Positions 63,045 through 64,000 of a DNA stretch of 64,000 nucleotides are shown here, piece after piece. This DNA comes from Phaeospirillum tilakii (GTDB lineage Bacteria > Pseudomonadota > Alphaproteobacteria > Rhodospirillales > Magnetospirillaceae). The stretch spans positions 31,607 to 95,606 of the forward strand of contig NZ_JBHUIY010000014.1 in the NCBI RefSeq assembly GCF_042683125.1, in the 5' to 3' direction. A program made the position numbers and the translations under genes. Position 1 is the stretch's first letter, and the number at the start of each line of letters is the position of its first letter. The notes below the pieces were generated by a model. That model had not been told where the DNA came from. It did no database searches and saw only the letters and a program-made list of their open reading frames with translations.

Positions 63045-64000
63045 TCAATGGTCGTCGAAGTCGCTGACCACACAGGACTGTCCCCGGGTCCTGAGGGTGC
63101 GACACAGGCTTTCGGCCTCGGCGGGCGCGATAGGCCCGGCCAGCAGCCGGTAGGTGGTCCCGAGGTCGGGAATCACCGTCTTGACCGCCTTGAAGGTCAG
63201 CGCCGCCAGTTCCGGGTTGTCCCGTTTCAGCGCCGCCACCGCCATGTCGGTGGTCGATGGGCTGGCCATCGACAGCAGATGTACTCCGACCGGCCCCTTG
63301 CCGCCAGCGGGAATGGCGCCGCCCGGCGCCTCGGCCGGCTTGGCCTCGGCCGCCGCCTCGGCCGTGACCGCAGGCGGAACCGGGGCGGCCTTGGCCCGGG
63401 CCGGTTTGTCCCCGGCCGGTCTGGCGTGGGCCGGCTTGGCGTGGGCGGGCTTGGCATGAGCCGGTTTGGCGTGGGCCGGTTGGGCCGCGGGCGCGGCCGG
63501 CGGGGTCAGCCGGGTCGGCTGGCTCTGTTCGATCGCCGCGATCGCCGCCCGTTCGCGCGCCGCTTCCTCCGGGCTGATCAGGCCCAGCCCGGACAGGGTA
63601 CCGGTGCGGTCGCGGTCGCGCTGCAACGCCGCCGGGTCGCGCGGCGGCGGCAAAGCGCGCTGGCGCGGCGCCGCCGGCAGCAGCCGGTCGAGCAGCAGGT
63701 CGCGTTCGCCGATGCCGCCGGGCTGCCCGGCCAGTTGGGCCAGACGGGCGGCCATCTCCGCCACCGGCGCCGGCTGGTCGAGCCCGGCGGCGGGCGGCGG
63801 CTGGTCGTAGGGCAGCAGGGCGCCGAGATTGGCGTTACGCCGGGTTTCGGCGTCGTCGGCGCCGACCGCGCCGGCCTCGGCCAGCGCGCGCAGGGCGGCG
63901 AAGCGCTGGGCCGCCGGATCGGCGGCGAGTCCGGGCGGGATGTCGAGGGTCAGGGTCGGCGCGGCGGCGGCGGCGGGCGCGGCGGCGGGCGGCCGCGGCG
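63045..64000 (-). CDS. SPOR-like domain protein with PAHAK repeats (partial, cut by window edge)
   Basis: The frame stays open to the right edge, so the N-terminus is missing; about 317 residues are visible. An Ala/Pro-rich region contains four tandem 5-residue units PAHAK, PAHAK, PAHAK, PAHAR (63421-63480). The C-terminal 85 residues (VGVHLLSMASPSTTDMAVAAL; YRLLAGPIAPAEAESLCRTL; SCVVSDFDDH) have the pattern of a SPOR domain, which binds denuded peptidoglycan. A predicted periplasmic envelope protein; the anchor lies outside the window. Confidence 0.75.
   Translation of the reverse strand, partial: PRPPAAAPAAAAAPTLTLDIPPGLAADPAAQRFAALRALAEAGAVGADDAETRRNANLGALLPYDQPPPAAGLDQPAPVAEMAARLAQLAGQPGGIGERDLLLDRLLPAAPRQRALPPPRDPAALQRDRDRTGTLSGLGLISPEEAARERAAIAAIEQSQPTRLTPPAAPAAQPAHAKPAHAKPAHAKPAHARPAGDKPARAKAAPVPPAVTAEAAAEAKPAEAPGGAIPAGGKGPVGVHLLSMASPSTTDMAVAALKRDNPELAALTFKAVKTVIPDLGTTYRLLAGPIAPAEAESLCRTLRTRGQSCVVSDFDDH

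Noticed and set aside
63421..63480. Short tandem repeats as a possible CRISPR or minisatellite locus
   Set aside because: The repeats are in frame within a coding region and encode PAHAK units; there are no spacers.

Overview
The window is GC-rich, densely packed chromosomal DNA from a purple non-sulfur alphaproteobacterium, most likely of the Rhodospirillales. The evidence is a photosynthesis gene block for the bacteriochlorophyll a pathway and the type II reaction centre (crtC, crtE-bchCXYZ-pufBALMC), a class II (CP4-like) EPSP synthase, a COQ9-family protein and an FYDLN-acid protein. The reaction centre carries a four-heme cytochrome subunit (PufC). No pufQ or crtF lies in the cluster. 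I cannot fix the genus from sequence alone.

Layout. 1-8.5 kb: assimilatory sulfate uptake and reduction on the minus strand, from sulfate-binding protein through the CysTWA permease, a siroheme sulfite reductase, an Fe-S type APS/PAPS reductase, CysD and CysN (which runs off the left edge). 8.7-11.6 kb: small genes (75-aa protein, FmdB zinc ribbon, DsbB, nitroreductase, polysaccharide deacetylase-like). 11.7-14.7 kb: glyQS. 14.9-16 kb: a frameshifted small gene and an unknown gene. 16-27 kb: photosynthesis genes. 27-33.9 kb: ilvC, uvrD-prmA, actP with its DUF485 partner. 34-39.3 kb: CBS/DUF294 nucleotidyltransferase-like protein, a membrane diguanylate cyclase and an unusual soluble chemotaxis receptor. 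39.4-45.8 kb: tRNA-Ala(GGC), FYDLN protein, aroA, and a minus-strand run of HAD phosphatase, cupin, GST, DUF1796-like and quinone-reductase-like genes. 45.9-53.1 kb: maeB-phoR, an orphan response regulator, and a three-gene operon of PAS-GGDEF, FeoA-like and degenerate GGDEF proteins. 53.2-64 kb: indolepyruvate ferredoxin oxidoreductase (iorAB), a glycosyltransferase-like protein, a Pat-type acetyltransferase, rpsU, a COQ9 protein, and a SPOR-like protein cut by the right edge.

The most striking structure outside the genes is a set of modular GC-rich palindromic elements (families A and B, plus a small module C). Full-length copies are about 115-160 bp with inverted termini; other copies are half-elements. 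Seven of the nine copies sit between convergent gene pairs, and several have a hairpin plus T-run arrangement suggesting use as terminators. There is no transposase in the window. Other points of interest are the PAS-GGDEF / FeoA-like / GSDKF operon downstream of a Fur-like dyad, an LH1 beta polypeptide with a long C-terminal tail, a receptor with its sensor-like domain after the signalling domain, and a perfect 14-bp palindrome between the divergent sulfate-binding-protein gene and a 75-aa gene. I found no CRISPR array, rRNA, prophage or insertion sequence.
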